Positions 29,801 to 43,181 of a stretch of 64,000 nucleotides of DNA are shown piece by piece. The translations under genes and the position numbers were made by a program. The DNA lies in the NCBI RefSeq assembly GCF_031877795.1, contig NC_133971.1:50211642-50275641 (forward strand), written 5' to 3'. Positions within the stretch are counted from its first letter, which is position 1. The number at the start of each line of letters is the position of its first letter. This stretch comes from Strix aluco. Its lineage: Eukaryota > Chordata > Aves > Strigiformes > Strigidae. The notes beneath the pieces are model-generated. The model was given only the letters and a program-made list of their open reading frames with translations, had not been told where the DNA came from and did not search any database.

Positions 29801-32800
29801 AAGAATCTGAAATATCTACAACTCATGACATAAATTTACACAGAATCCAGAAGACTGCAAAATTTACCAAGCACAGCATAGACTGACCTATCTCCCATCC
29901 AATCAATCAAAAATAATAAACAGAATCTGTTTGTATTTTTTAAAAAAATAATGGATAAAAATTAACAATATGAATTTGCCTGAGGTGTTCAAACACATCT
30001 AGCTTGAACACAGTATAAAATCTGAGGCAGTCTATGATTTGTAACGCATACAGTGCATTAAGACTGAGCCAAGAAGACTTACCTGCAAAAGAGTTCTGAC
30101 CTAACAGTGATATAAACGGCCCTCACAGAACTATCTTAAGTATTACAACAAAAACTTTATACCAAAAAGAACTGCAGACTACCATATGTAAACTAATCTA
30201 CTATAGATTTATTCTGTTTACAAAACAGAAAACTTTTAAGTGCTAGACTGAGTTCTAGGTTCATCTCACCAGTTTATTTTCATGAGATCATAAACTGACT
30301 CTCTACATAACTACTTATTTAAACAATTCAGTTTATGTATGATTCATAACAAACTCCAGATGGCTTACTCTTACCTGTGTTGTCTCTGAACTATAGTAAA
30401 CAAAGATTCATTAAAATGGTTCAACACTTCTCAACCAAAAAAAAAGACAAAGCTCATTTGCTTGAGTAGATGCGCATATACTGCCAGTTTGCATTGCACA
30501 TGGGGTTGAGATGTAATAATAAACTTTCTGAGGGTGCTTTTCCAGTGTAAGATACATTTAATTCTGATTAACATGGCTAAGCGGATTAAACAGATCCTTC
30601 TTGTGAGCCATACTGGAAATTAAAAATGTTCAATTAATCTCTGTATACTTTCTGCTATAATCAAATTGTTGAACTTCAATGATCTAGAGAAGTGGGAATA
30701 CTGAACAGCTGCAGGTACTGTGGTGAGGCTGTATGTATAAACAAAATAACATGGGTCAGAAAAAACTTAAGTATTCCTATAAATAGAAATAGCATTTCTA
30801 TTATTTCTGCTTCCTTCAAGCAATCATACTGGCATGTAATTAAACACCAGGGTGTAATGGAAAGATGTGAAATATAAAGCCTGAGAGACTGAAATCCATC
30901 ACAGTACTTCTGGCACAAGAAGCAACACAATTTAGAGAAAAATTTAAGATCTCCCTAATTCAGAGGGCTTGAGGGCTATAGAAATACAGGTAGTAGTAAG
31001 CTCAAGCAATTTGCTTCAACACCTTAAAAGTAAAATTTAGGTTATACTGTGTAACTGGAAATAACTGGAAGCTACTGATGTGACATTTTTAATATATCAT
31101 AATGAATAAAATCTTAGTTGAACTTGCATAGTGGCCCTGCAAAATATAACAGGTCAGACCTATATAGCCTTTCCTATCATTATTATCTGATTAAAAATAT
31201 TTATAATATCCACTTTATCTGAAAAACATCCCTGAGTTATATGAAATATTAACATGCTTCTTTTCTCAATTCACAAATATTTTCGCACTTCCAAGTAAGA
31301 AGACATACTGTGCAACAAGCAACTAAGCAACTCTGCACAACAAGCTGCTAAGAAAAGGTAAGTCCATTCATTGTGTACCTCAGTAACTTGCACTGTTCAG
31401 ACGTTGCAGAATGTTTCCATGACCAATGATACAAGAATCTAGAAGAGCTTCCTTCCCTGCTACCCACACAGCCACTCAGAAAGAAATTTGGATCTACTGC
31501 CCAGAAGAGCACTAAACACTGCAGAGTGTTCAGAACACTAATAGGTGACTATGAGAAGCTATTCAGCTTCAAGAAAGGTCTGCAGGAAATTGTGAGGCCT
31601 TTAAGGATCACAGTGCTTTCTGCAGTGACATAATCAATAGATATAGGCCCATGTCTCCATATACCACAGATTTTACGTATGTAATAAATCAATTATCTTG
31701 ATGTACAAGCTTTTGAAAGGCTTAACAGTAAGTGAATCATACACATATCCGAGACCTATTTTATGTAGTGATATACATCACTTCATGGCGTGAAACTATT
31801 TTTTGCCATATCTAACAACCATCACTGACATTGTTTATGTGCAGATTTTAAAGTGAAAAAAATCACTGGTGTAATCAGGTCTCCTGACATAAGAGTGTTC
31901 ATATTACCAGACATGATTTTTGTTGCTAGGTTGATACAGACATATTTAACAGCTTAAACCACACATGCTGTATTGGGGGCCTTGAAGAAGACATTGTATT
32001 CAAGGAATCAGTGATCTTGAACAGGTCATGTCTGGTCTACTGGGCTTGAGAAGCCTGTATCTTATGAATGTAATCTATAACTTACAATGTCTTTGGGAAA
32101 AGTAAACTGTAGGTGGATCAAGGAGTGGAATATATTGATCCTGACCATTGCATGTTTAGGAGCTGGTGATCCACATAACACTTAACTAGAGTAGGCACAG
32201 GCCTCTGCTCTGCTGCACAAATTCCTTAGCTGCAGGATAAACTCAGCCAGCTCACTGTAACAAAGACAACCACAGGCAGCCCCCACTTGGTACAGGTGAT
32301 TACACCACCTGCATGGCCTTGCCTTTATCTCACAGTGCACCAAGAAGTTCTCAGGTGAATATCGGTTAGGAATAGAATTGTTTTCTTGTGAGGAAATTAT
32401 GTAATAGCTCAAAGGTCCAAAAAAGAGAGGGCTTCTATCCATGGACAGGACCTGGTCTGCACAGTGCACCATGTGAAAATCCACCTGGGCTCCACTGGAT
32501 GCTGCATGAACACAGGATGCCCAGCATCTGAAGGGGTGTAAGATTTACTATCTACATTCCTCTTCTTATTCTGCTTTACTAAACAGTTATCTTATTAAGC
32601 CACTTTGTTGTTGAGCTTTTCTTATTGAGATCCAGAAAGAACCTGTACCGGCTCTTTTTCTCCTCACCTCTTCCCAGCCACCCCTCCAGCACAGAACACA
32701 TGCCTAGGGCAGCATTTGCACTCATTTTCTAAGGTATATCTGACCAAGAGCTCATAAGCCACATGGAAAGTTTCATCCAAGGAGGTTTTGGATGTGTTAA

Positions 32801-35800
32801 TCCATTATATATTTGTGGCAAATACATATATACGTGTGTGTGCATGTATATACACACATACACAGAGCTTTATGTATCAAGGTTCTCATAATCTAAACTT
32901 GTCTACCAAATGTTTGAACTGCACCATTTTTATTTGCAGGCAAAACAAGGCCTTGAAAAGCTGCAGCAAAAAATAGTTGCCAATTGTTCAGTAGGTTCCA
33001 AACAGTTTCCTTACTTTCTCATCAACTTGAGAAACAACTTTTTCAAAGACAGTCCAGAAAACTACAAACAATCTAAAAGTAATACTCAGCACTTCGGGTG
33101 TGTTCACACGATGAAAGCCACCTTCACTTCCAAATATTACAGAAAAAGACACAGCTGAATATTGAAGTTCTAAGGTACTTAGAATTCCACTTATTAGAAC
33201 AAAGCAGCAAAAAAACTTACTTGTATGAGGTCTAAAATGCCAAGCTCACTTTCTGAAGAATCCACACAGAAGACAAAATACAAGGTGGCATAGTGTCGGT
33301 AAATTAGTTTGTTATCAGATCCACCTATTAATCTAAACAGGAAAGAAAACAGGAAAGCTTAGTTTGCATCTCAGGATAAGATGGGCAAATCCTCACAGTT
33401 ATTTCAGTTAATAAGAGGCCTATTGTTAATGGCTGGCTAGAGATTTCCCAAATCCATCACAACTTTTATTTTGCAATATAATTACAATGGAAGAATACTA
33501 AGTACCAAGACAGTCCAAGTTACATTTACCACACAAGCACAGTTATTGTTATCCATATGGATAATAATTACATCAACAAATGCACCTTTTTATAAGAATC
33601 AATTAAAACAGATTATGCAGTTTCACCAAAAAATGGGTATTAAATGTACTTCCATTACACACTAGTGGGTGCTGTACAGGGACTAATCTGCTTTATAGAT
33701 TAACAGAGTGTATGCCCATGAATCCTTTCCTGCCCTTCTCAGAGGAGCATCAACAGAAAAAGAAAACTGTAATTTGGCTTAAGACTGGCATTTGACTTAC
33801 TGAAAATTGGGTCTATGGACCACTTAATAACCAAGAACATATAACACTCTTGTGCTACAAAATGTTTTTATATCTTGAGAAATAAAATGGTACTATAAGC
33901 AATAGTTGTGAAGCACAGAATCCTAAAATTATCAATTTTTATGGATTCACTAATCATCATGTTACTAAACAAGGAGAGGTCTAAACAGGTATCTTCTTCC
34001 ACTCATCTGCTATAGTCTTCCCAACAGAAGTACATAAATCATAAGAAATGTTCTTCAGATCACTGACATTTGCTTTGAGCAGAAGGCCCGCTCAAATAGA
34101 AATGGCTATGAACATCATAATTCTCTCTCTACCAGAACTGAATCACCTGTTTGGCGTTATCATAACTCATCCCTTTAATTTCTGCCTTTACCATTGGGAG
34201 AGACTACATAAATAAATAAAAAGGACAAAAAATCTTTTAGGTAACTTTTGCTTAAGCATGTTACATTGCATTAATGCTTGAGTGGGGCAAGAGGGAACCC
34301 TTTGTTCCTGAAAAGCAGGAACTATGTTTAAAAAATATCACGACAAAAATATTACAAACAAACATGAAACTGGAAAGAAATGGCAGCTGAAGTTTCCTCT
34401 TTTATGCTTTATTTTCCCAATTCTTTCAAATACTTCAGTACACACAGTTAGTATATAAAAACTGTTGAAGCCTTCAGGTAAACTGCAAATTAGAAAGTGA
34501 TCCCTGTCCTGAAAAAAAAAAAATACTGAAAAAAGATATTGAAACGGTTAACTCTGGAATTGAGCAGTAGGAGGAAAGCCAGAATTGTGTCCTGTGTCTT
34601 TGTTTTTTTGCTGCACAGCTGTGATTATTTTTTAAAAAAGCTCCAAATGGCATGTCTTTCACTATAGAATTCAAGCTAGCATGTTTCTAGCTTGAAACCA
34701 TCTCCGAGAACCTAACGATAGAATCAACAGTTGAGTAGTTGGAAGAAAATGATTTTGGTTTAAAAAAAAATTAAAAAAAAAATCAGGGATCATCTTGATC
34801 AGGAAAGACATCATAGCTGACACAGTACAGCTAAGCATTTAACTGACTGCACATAGCAAATTTAGGCATTAACATACTAACTTCCAATAATCAGAAATTT
34901 CCATAATTACAATATTTAACAGGCTACAACAATCTCTATGTTTAGACTGGAAATCCTGAGCTTGTTCCATCAATTATGATCTCTTTTCCTTGAAGGTGGC
35001 TTAGTGACTATTTACTGTTGATGACTAACATCTCAAAACTTTTCCATTTTAGAATTTCTTCACTTCAACTAAAGCAAGACCACATTAAAAAAGCAACCAA
35101 GATGATTCAAGGAAGAATATTTTGTGTCTTCTAGAGACAGAAGGCATAAGTCTGGCTTTCCTCCTACATTGCTCTACCTGTATGAAATTAAAAATATCTT
35201 GGTTGAAACTGCATTAGTTAGCACATTTAAAACCTTTTTTTTTTTTCTTCCTAGTTTATATAGCAAGCCTGAGCCCTGACAAAAAGCCTGAGTAATCCTA
35301 CTATCACATACTGCCCACTCAAATTTTAGGAGCTCAAACCAAAGCAGCAGCTACAAAATATTTTAACTTTCACAATGCATATGGCAAATGCCAATGACTC
35401 TTCAAATGAGATCAGAAATCTTTAGCTTGATTATAGGGAAACTGGTTAGGTAGAATCTGCCTGTTTCTTCCCCATCTTGTGTCTGAAAGAATTATAGCAC
35501 TAGATATGGCACTTTGTCAGTTACAGCACTAGGAGAAATCAGTTTTATTGCCTAACTCATTTTGATACATACATATATATATGTATGCTTCCACTAGGAA
35601 AGAGAATGTATACCTAGTGCAACATGATATTATTCTTTGTGTATTAAAATATCTCAAGTGACATGGCATTTAAAGTACAACTGTGAAAAGCTATATTATA
35701 ATCAGAAGTAATATTTGCAAGCCAATAAGGGCATTTATTCCAAACCTGATACTTACAATCCTCCTTCTAGGAAATTACAGACATTTTCATCACGTTTCGA

Positions 35801-38800
35801 TACTAAATGAAAAGTTTCTCTGATAATTTGTTGCTGTGTATCTTCACTCTATGAAAGAAAACATATTTTGCTATCAAGCTAAAATGGATTAACAATGCAC
35901 AGCACACAGAGCTAATAAATAGAATACAAAGTATATCAATACCCTCAAACTATCTACTTCTGAAGCCTTAAATCTGCTAATTAACAAGTTGCATATTGTT
36001 TTGTCATTTCAATATGAAAATACATTTTTACAAGTTGCAGAATACATTACTGAGAGACATCTGTGAAAAAAGTGATTAAGAAACTTCTAAAAAAAACCCC
36101 ATCTAAAAATAGTTTCTTCAAGTAAACAGGAAGTCTTCTCAAGTATTTTGCATTTTTTTTTTCTATCTCCACCATAGCCTGAACAGCTACAGACATGCTT
36201 TGAAACTACTTTCACCCATGAACAGAGGGGGAAACAAAGTTTCAAAAGCCTGAAGGGGGTGGGGAAGTTGAAAATCCGGTAATACATAACTCTTTCAGAA
36301 ATAGCTTAAAATACAATGGCATCATGAGTAACAGGTTCTCCTAAGCCATTCACTTTCCTTATAGCAGATCAGAAATATCACTTCCAAGTTTGAATTCGTT
36401 TGACTCTTCTTGAATCCCCACTGCAACTCATTCATTCCTGCACACTTGCTTTTGCTACCCTTCTCTAAGAGTGGACTAATTTTTAACAAGTCTGTATTTC
36501 CAGTCAAAAAAATGTAGATACAATTCCTACAAGCCCGGATTTGTTTTACAGCGCAGAACCCTAAAGTTATCAAGCACAGATATCCCCCCATCAGTGCCCA
36601 AGCATGTAAGTCAGCATTTTAAAACATTATATGAACAAACACTAAGCAAAACTGGTGCATGTGATTTCAGCTAGAACAGTGCAGTACCCTGCATGACTGT
36701 TAAGCAAACAAAGCCTGGCATCTGTGTGGTTTGCATTCATCACCTTAAATTCACGTGTTGTTTTATAAACAACGTCTAGAATCCACAAAGACATCAGCAG
36801 AAAGCTCCTGCAGAAGTAAATTGCTCTGTAAAACACAGAATAAGAAAGTGCAGGTTCCTCTGCTTCTATAGTTTCTGTCTCTTAAATTGCGCCTGCCTTA
36901 TTCTGCTGCAATTATCTCAGTTACTTCCCCCATATTTTCTATGGTAGCAGGAAGGAGACAATGTATCTTTTTTCCTTAAGAAACTGAGATACTGAGTATT
37001 TAAAATAACTTCTGTTTTCAGAATCTCCCCTTATTCACAAAGTTCTTCAGAAACTTATTTTTAACTTTGAAATTACGGCCACGGGTCTATATTCTGAAAC
37101 ATAAAACCACGGTACATATGTCTTCCTATTTAATTGCCATGAATTATTATTTTGCTACCTAATTGCAAAAGATTATTAACTTCATTTTATGCAGCAGGAA
37201 CTCTTTCCATTCTCACATGTATCAGGGAAAAAAGTTACACATATTTTATAAGTTTTGGTATCATGAAGCAAACAAATACTTCTTTCACAGATCTGACCAA
37301 TTTAATCTCTCTGGAAAGAAGGGGATGCTTCCACTTGTAGAAAAAACCTGAGATTTGCCTCCAGTACTGGTTCAAACAATAGTAAAGTATACATAAGTTT
37401 CAAAAAGACAATAAATAAACCTTATTGAAGTCACACACAAAAAGATAATCAAGACAATTGCACCTGTTTCTGTACATCACAAAGCTTTAGGGAAATCACC
37501 TAATCACATAACTTTGTCTTTTCATTTGCTATTCATGTTTTCAAAACTTCAAGGTGTTCTGCTTATATGGACATATGACCCTATCTTAAGCACCAAGAAT
37601 TTGTTCTAATTCCAGTTATCAAAGTAGAGCAGAATGGAGTTTACAACAAAAATCTGGTATATTCCTGTTATTCACTCCTCTCCTTCCCATGCTTCTTCCC
37701 CTCCCAGAACTTTGATTACACAACAGTAACAGAAGACACAAAAAGATAATTACATTTGAATGGAAGATGAGAATGGCAGTTAACCGTTTCACATTAATGC
37801 AACTTTTGTACACCTTTACAAAGTCTTTCACCTATGTACTTAATTGTTACCTCCACACCACAGGAAAAAAGAAGAGGGGAAAAAAAACAAACTTCTTTAG
37901 TAAGTTACTAAAGTAGAGCTCTGCAATGGCAGTTATTAACAACAAAGTGGGGATGCACACAAGGGGAACACATCAATATACGTAGGTGAGAATATATTGC
38001 ATTTTAATTTTTAAATTACATATGGCAAATGAAGGACCTCTGCTTGGTAACCCAGAACTGATGAGAAAGAAAAAAATAGGTTCACAAATATATATTAGAA
38101 TTTCCCATATTGCCTGTCGAAGAAGGGATCAAATTCAGTCATCCATAGCGATGACCTATATGTTACACTCCTTTAATTAAAAGCCTGACAGCACAAGCTG
38201 AAGTGTCACAGTCATCACTTCTGCTCTGAGATGCAGAAGTAAGATACATCCCTCCCAAAAAAGTTAAATATTACTTCTGTAATAGACAGAATTGCAAGTG
38301 GCCAAAAATCCAAGTAAGTAATGGCACTATTAAAAAACTATTTTGTTTACATAATTCTGAGAAGCATCAGGTGTGTTTTCTTGTGTTTTAATGCTCAAGG
38401 TTAGCCCAAGCAGAGCTTAGCCTATAGGCTAGAAAATACAGTACATGATCAAAACATCACCTAAAAAAATCTCTTATCCTTGAATTAAATCAACTGTTTC
38501 CACATTGTTTCTTAATTCCTTGTGGCTGCACTTTCTTTTGGTTCAGATCTAGTCTTTGTGCTGCATTTTCAGAGCTGCTTTGCTACTGCCTTCTCCCGTG
38601 TAAAAGAATCCACTTTTCTATCTCACATTTCTTTTTCATGTTAACCGTATTTTTATAGTACTCTAAAAGTTTTCAAAGGAAAAGGCTCTGCTTATTGAAC
38701 CTGTGAGTCCCATAAAACTAACACCACAAGCACAGCACGGAAACACGCAGCACTACATCAGAGACGTCGAAAGTCAGGCTGAAAAGCACGGCCGAGTTTA

Positions 38801-39312
38801 GAGTAGCGCTTCCACAAACAAGCTCAGGAAACCGAGTTCGCCGTTGGACGAGATTCACCTCCTTCACCTGCTGTACTACTAAAGGACAATTTCCAGTGAA
38901 AAGAACACTGGCTGGGAAAACAGCTTTCTTCGAAACCTCATCTTCCTTACTGACGGCTCTTGCCGGTCTCAGCACTCTCCATTTTCCCACGCCCTCGGCA
39001 CACGCCGCTGCCTTAAGCGGTGATCAGCAGGCGGCACGACCTGCCGAAGGCGCCGGGGAGCGATCGGGCCGGTGGGTCCCCGTATACAAACACCCCCAGC
39101 TGCACCCCGGGACCGCCGGTCCTGAGGGAAGCCCGGGGACAGCATGGCGGAAACACCCGCCGCCTCAGGAGGACGGCCGCGCTTCCCCGCCCCCCGCCTC
39201 CGCCCCGGGATCCCGGCCCCGCGCAGCCCCAGCCCGCCCGTACATAGCGCTGGTAGAACTTGGAGAGCCGCGGCTTGCCGTGGTTGTTGAAGATGAGGAT
39301 GGCTTTGATCAT
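5752..39312 (-). CDS. AP3S1: AP-3 complex subunit sigma-1 (six coding exons)
   Basis: Small (sigma) subunit of the AP-3 adaptor heterotetramer, which sorts membrane cargo from endosomes and Golgi to lysosomes and lysosome-related organelles; in the family, the sigma-delta pair binds acidic dileucine signals. Joining 39312-39244, 35848-35757, 33332-33221, 25369-25298, 15166-15059 and 5880-5752 gives 582 nt, 193 aa plus stop, the same length as mammalian AP3S1. It begins [16 protein letters not shown] and ends KVPNLPSFK. The sigma-1 form is chosen over AP3S2 because of the MIKAIL start, the SEDTQQQ segment and the SFK end. All five introns are GT-AG and phases are consistent (only intron 2 splits a codon). 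The start has a good Kozak context (ACC before ATG). One residue stands out: Arg follows FYQ where, from memory, human AP3S1 has Pro and AP3S2 has Arg. It is transcribed away from ATG12 from a shared CpG island. Identification is very secure; the transcript ends are not determined. Confidence 0.97.
5881..15058 (-). other. AP3S1: AP3S1 intron 5
   Basis: A GT-AG intron of about 9.2 kb. It is AT-rich with no recognised exon, RNA gene or mobile element. It contains an 18-base A run at 13226-13243 and an A-rich stretch near 10746-10770. A 98-aa plus-strand frame at 13770-14066 has no recognisable homology. Confidence 0.7.
13226..13243. repeat. 18-base A run
   Basis: Homopolymer in AP3S1 intron 5 with no recognisable retrotransposon body on its 5' side. 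Confidence 0.95.
15059..15166 (-). CDS. AP3S1: AP3S1 coding exon 5
   Basis: 108 nt, 36 whole codons ([16 protein letters not shown] through NKLEKSE). The acceptor is CTTTTAG and the donor GTAAGAG. Confidence 0.97.
16491..18692 (+). mobile_element. CR1 LINE, 5'-truncated (about 2.2 kb)
   Basis: A non-LTR retrotransposon copy of the avian/reptilian CR1 family. It carries most of the reverse transcriptase part of ORF2 and a 3' end with the family's octamer repeat (two ATTCTGTG units at 18674-18689). The endonuclease half is missing, as is usual for 5'-truncated CR1 copies. The 5' border is approximate: CR1-like text (GACTTCCAAAGGGCTGACTT) is clear from about 16530 and plausible from 16491. It lies in AP3S1 intron 4 in antisense orientation and has no target-site duplication that I can see. 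Confidence 0.93.
16553..18605 (+). pseudogene. CR1 ORF2 reverse transcriptase remnant
   Basis: Remnant of the CR1 pol protein. One frame (from about 16562) encodes the pre-RT segment [16 protein letters not shown]. Near 16800 the similarity jumps to another frame, indicating a frameshift. The second frame runs from 16806 to a TGA at 18225-18227 and resumes in the same frame to a TAG at 18603-18605, so it has a single internal nonsense codon. Visible RT motifs are [15 protein letters not shown] (first catalytic Asp), [19 protein letters not shown], and the catalytic [10 protein letters not shown] box with FADD at 17802-17813. The C-terminal part ([29 protein letters not shown]) is the conserved CR1 tail domain. 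The copy cannot encode a full protein. RT fold and motif order are clear; the exact frameshift position is approximate. Confidence 0.92.
19075..19278 (+). mobile_element. Divergent CR1-type 3' fragment
   Basis: The core (EQWNRLPRG in translation; GGAACAGGCTGCCCAGGGG in DNA) and the CCATCCCTGGAGG motif at 19256-19268 match the C-terminal/3' region of CR1 elements. The frame is decayed and the borders are uncertain. It lies about 400 bp downstream of the large CR1 and in the same orientation. Confidence 0.5.
20165..20232 (+). mobile_element. Degraded CR1 3' tail
   Basis: The sequence AACTAGATCATATAGCCTC, then AGAGGTCCCTTCCAGTAT, then GGATTCTGAG follows the CR1 3' consensus (ctagatgatct...aggtcccttccaac...attctatga) with many substitutions. 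Short and old. Confidence 0.5.
25298..25369 (-). CDS. AP3S1: AP3S1 coding exon 4
   Basis: 72 nt, 24 whole codons ([10 protein letters not shown] through FHVDK). The acceptor is TTTGCAG and the donor GTACTG. It is flanked by the two longest introns of the gene. Confidence 0.97.
25370..33220 (-). other. AP3S1: AP3S1 intron 3
   Basis: An intron of about 7.9 kb. It is mostly AT-rich unique-looking sequence with homopolymer runs (T run near 29138-29149 and near 29429-29440). A less AT-rich stretch at about 31970-32720 resembles a decayed LTR element and is described separately. No recognised exon or RNA gene. Confidence 0.7.
31970..32720. mobile_element. Possible decayed LTR-type element
   Basis: A less AT-rich block inside AP3S1 intron 3. 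Phrases such as GGGGGCCTTGAAGAAGACATT near 31976 and TTCTTATTCTGCTTTACTAAAC near 32563 resemble parts of bird ERV LTRs as I remember them. No clean termini, target-site duplication or coding motifs were found, so the call is tentative. Confidence 0.25.
33221..33332 (-). CDS. AP3S1: AP3S1 coding exon 3
   Basis: 112 nt. It completes the split Leu codon and then encodes [18 protein letters not shown] through LGILDLIQ, the most conserved core shared by sigma subunits. The acceptor is TGTTTAG and the donor GTAAG. Confidence 0.97.
33333..35756 (-). other. AP3S1: AP3S1 intron 2
   Basis: A 2.4-kb AT-rich intron interrupting a Leu codon after its second base. It has a perfect 20-bp TA-rich palindrome at 35568-35587 and nothing else recognisable. 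Confidence 0.75.
35568..35587. repeat. Perfect 20-bp TA-rich palindrome
   Basis: CATACATATA followed by its reverse complement TATATGTATG, in AP3S1 intron 2. Simple-sequence origin is likely. Confidence 0.9.
35757..35848 (-). CDS. AP3S1: AP3S1 coding exon 2
   Basis: Encodes [13 protein letters not shown] through CNFLEGG plus two bases of the next Leu codon (92 nt). The acceptor reads TTTCATAG and the donor GTAAGT. The sequence is essentially identical to the mammalian protein here. Confidence 0.97.
35849..39243 (-). other. AP3S1: AP3S1 intron 1
   Basis: A 3.4-kb intron. The distal part is AT-rich. The promoter-proximal part, from roughly 38700 upward, merges into the CpG island. It includes a 13-base copy (39140-39152) of the sequence that spans the ATG12 start codon. 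Confidence 0.75.
39244..39312 (-). CDS. AP3S1: AP3S1 coding exon 1
   Basis: Encodes residues 1-23, from ATG at 39312-39310 to the codon for Tyr23 (TAT). The donor is GTACGG, immediately downstream at 39243. The 69 nt are 23 whole codons (phase 0 end). This is the first beta-strand of the longin-like sigma fold. Confidence 0.96.
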
Positions 39313-39606
39313 GGTGGGGCGGCGGCGGCGGCGGCGGGAGCCGCCAGGCTCGCTGCGCCCCCCCTCCTCCTTCTCCTTCTTCTTCTCCTCCTCCTCCTCC
39401 TCACCGCCCTCCCCCCCTCCCCCCGCTCTCGGGGCGGCGGCAGCGGGTCGCGCGCACCACGTCGCCGCCGACCCGCAGCCGCTCGAGCCTTCCCGCACGT
39501 GACGCGCCCGTTCCCGTCACCTGACGGGAAACTAGCGTTCCGCGAGGGACAAAACACTGCGCGGAGCGGCTTCACGTGGCGTCATTTCCGCCGGTCGCGG
39601 AGCAGC
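39313..39606. promoter_or_regulatory. Divergent AP3S1/ATG12 promoter interval
   Basis: The two start codons lie head to head, 294 bp apart, so both 5' leaders and core promoters must overlap here. No TATA box is visible. CACGTG E-boxes lie at 39496-39501 (followed by AC, close to the MiT/TFEB-type GTCACGTGAC) and at 39573-39578. A perfect inverted repeat with 9-bp arms at 39511-39530 carries two TGACG half-sites, and another TGACG (as CGTCA) lies at 39580-39584 next to a TTTCCG ETS-like site. Transcription starts cannot be fixed from sequence. Confidence 0.8.
39511..39530. repeat. Perfect 9-bp inverted repeat in the shared promoter
   Basis: TTCCCGTCA and TGACGGGAA are exact reverse complements separated by CC. 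The centre reads GTCACCTGAC, an E-box-like core, and each arm has a TGACG CRE/ATF half-site. It is symmetric, which suits an element serving both genes. Confidence 0.85.

Positions 39607-43181
<3,575 letters not shown>

Noticed and set aside
33914-33960. Possible minus-strand CR1 tail (CACAGAATCCTAAAATTATC)
   Set aside because: Only the first few bases resemble the CR1 octamer end; no upstream CR1 body on the reverse strand.
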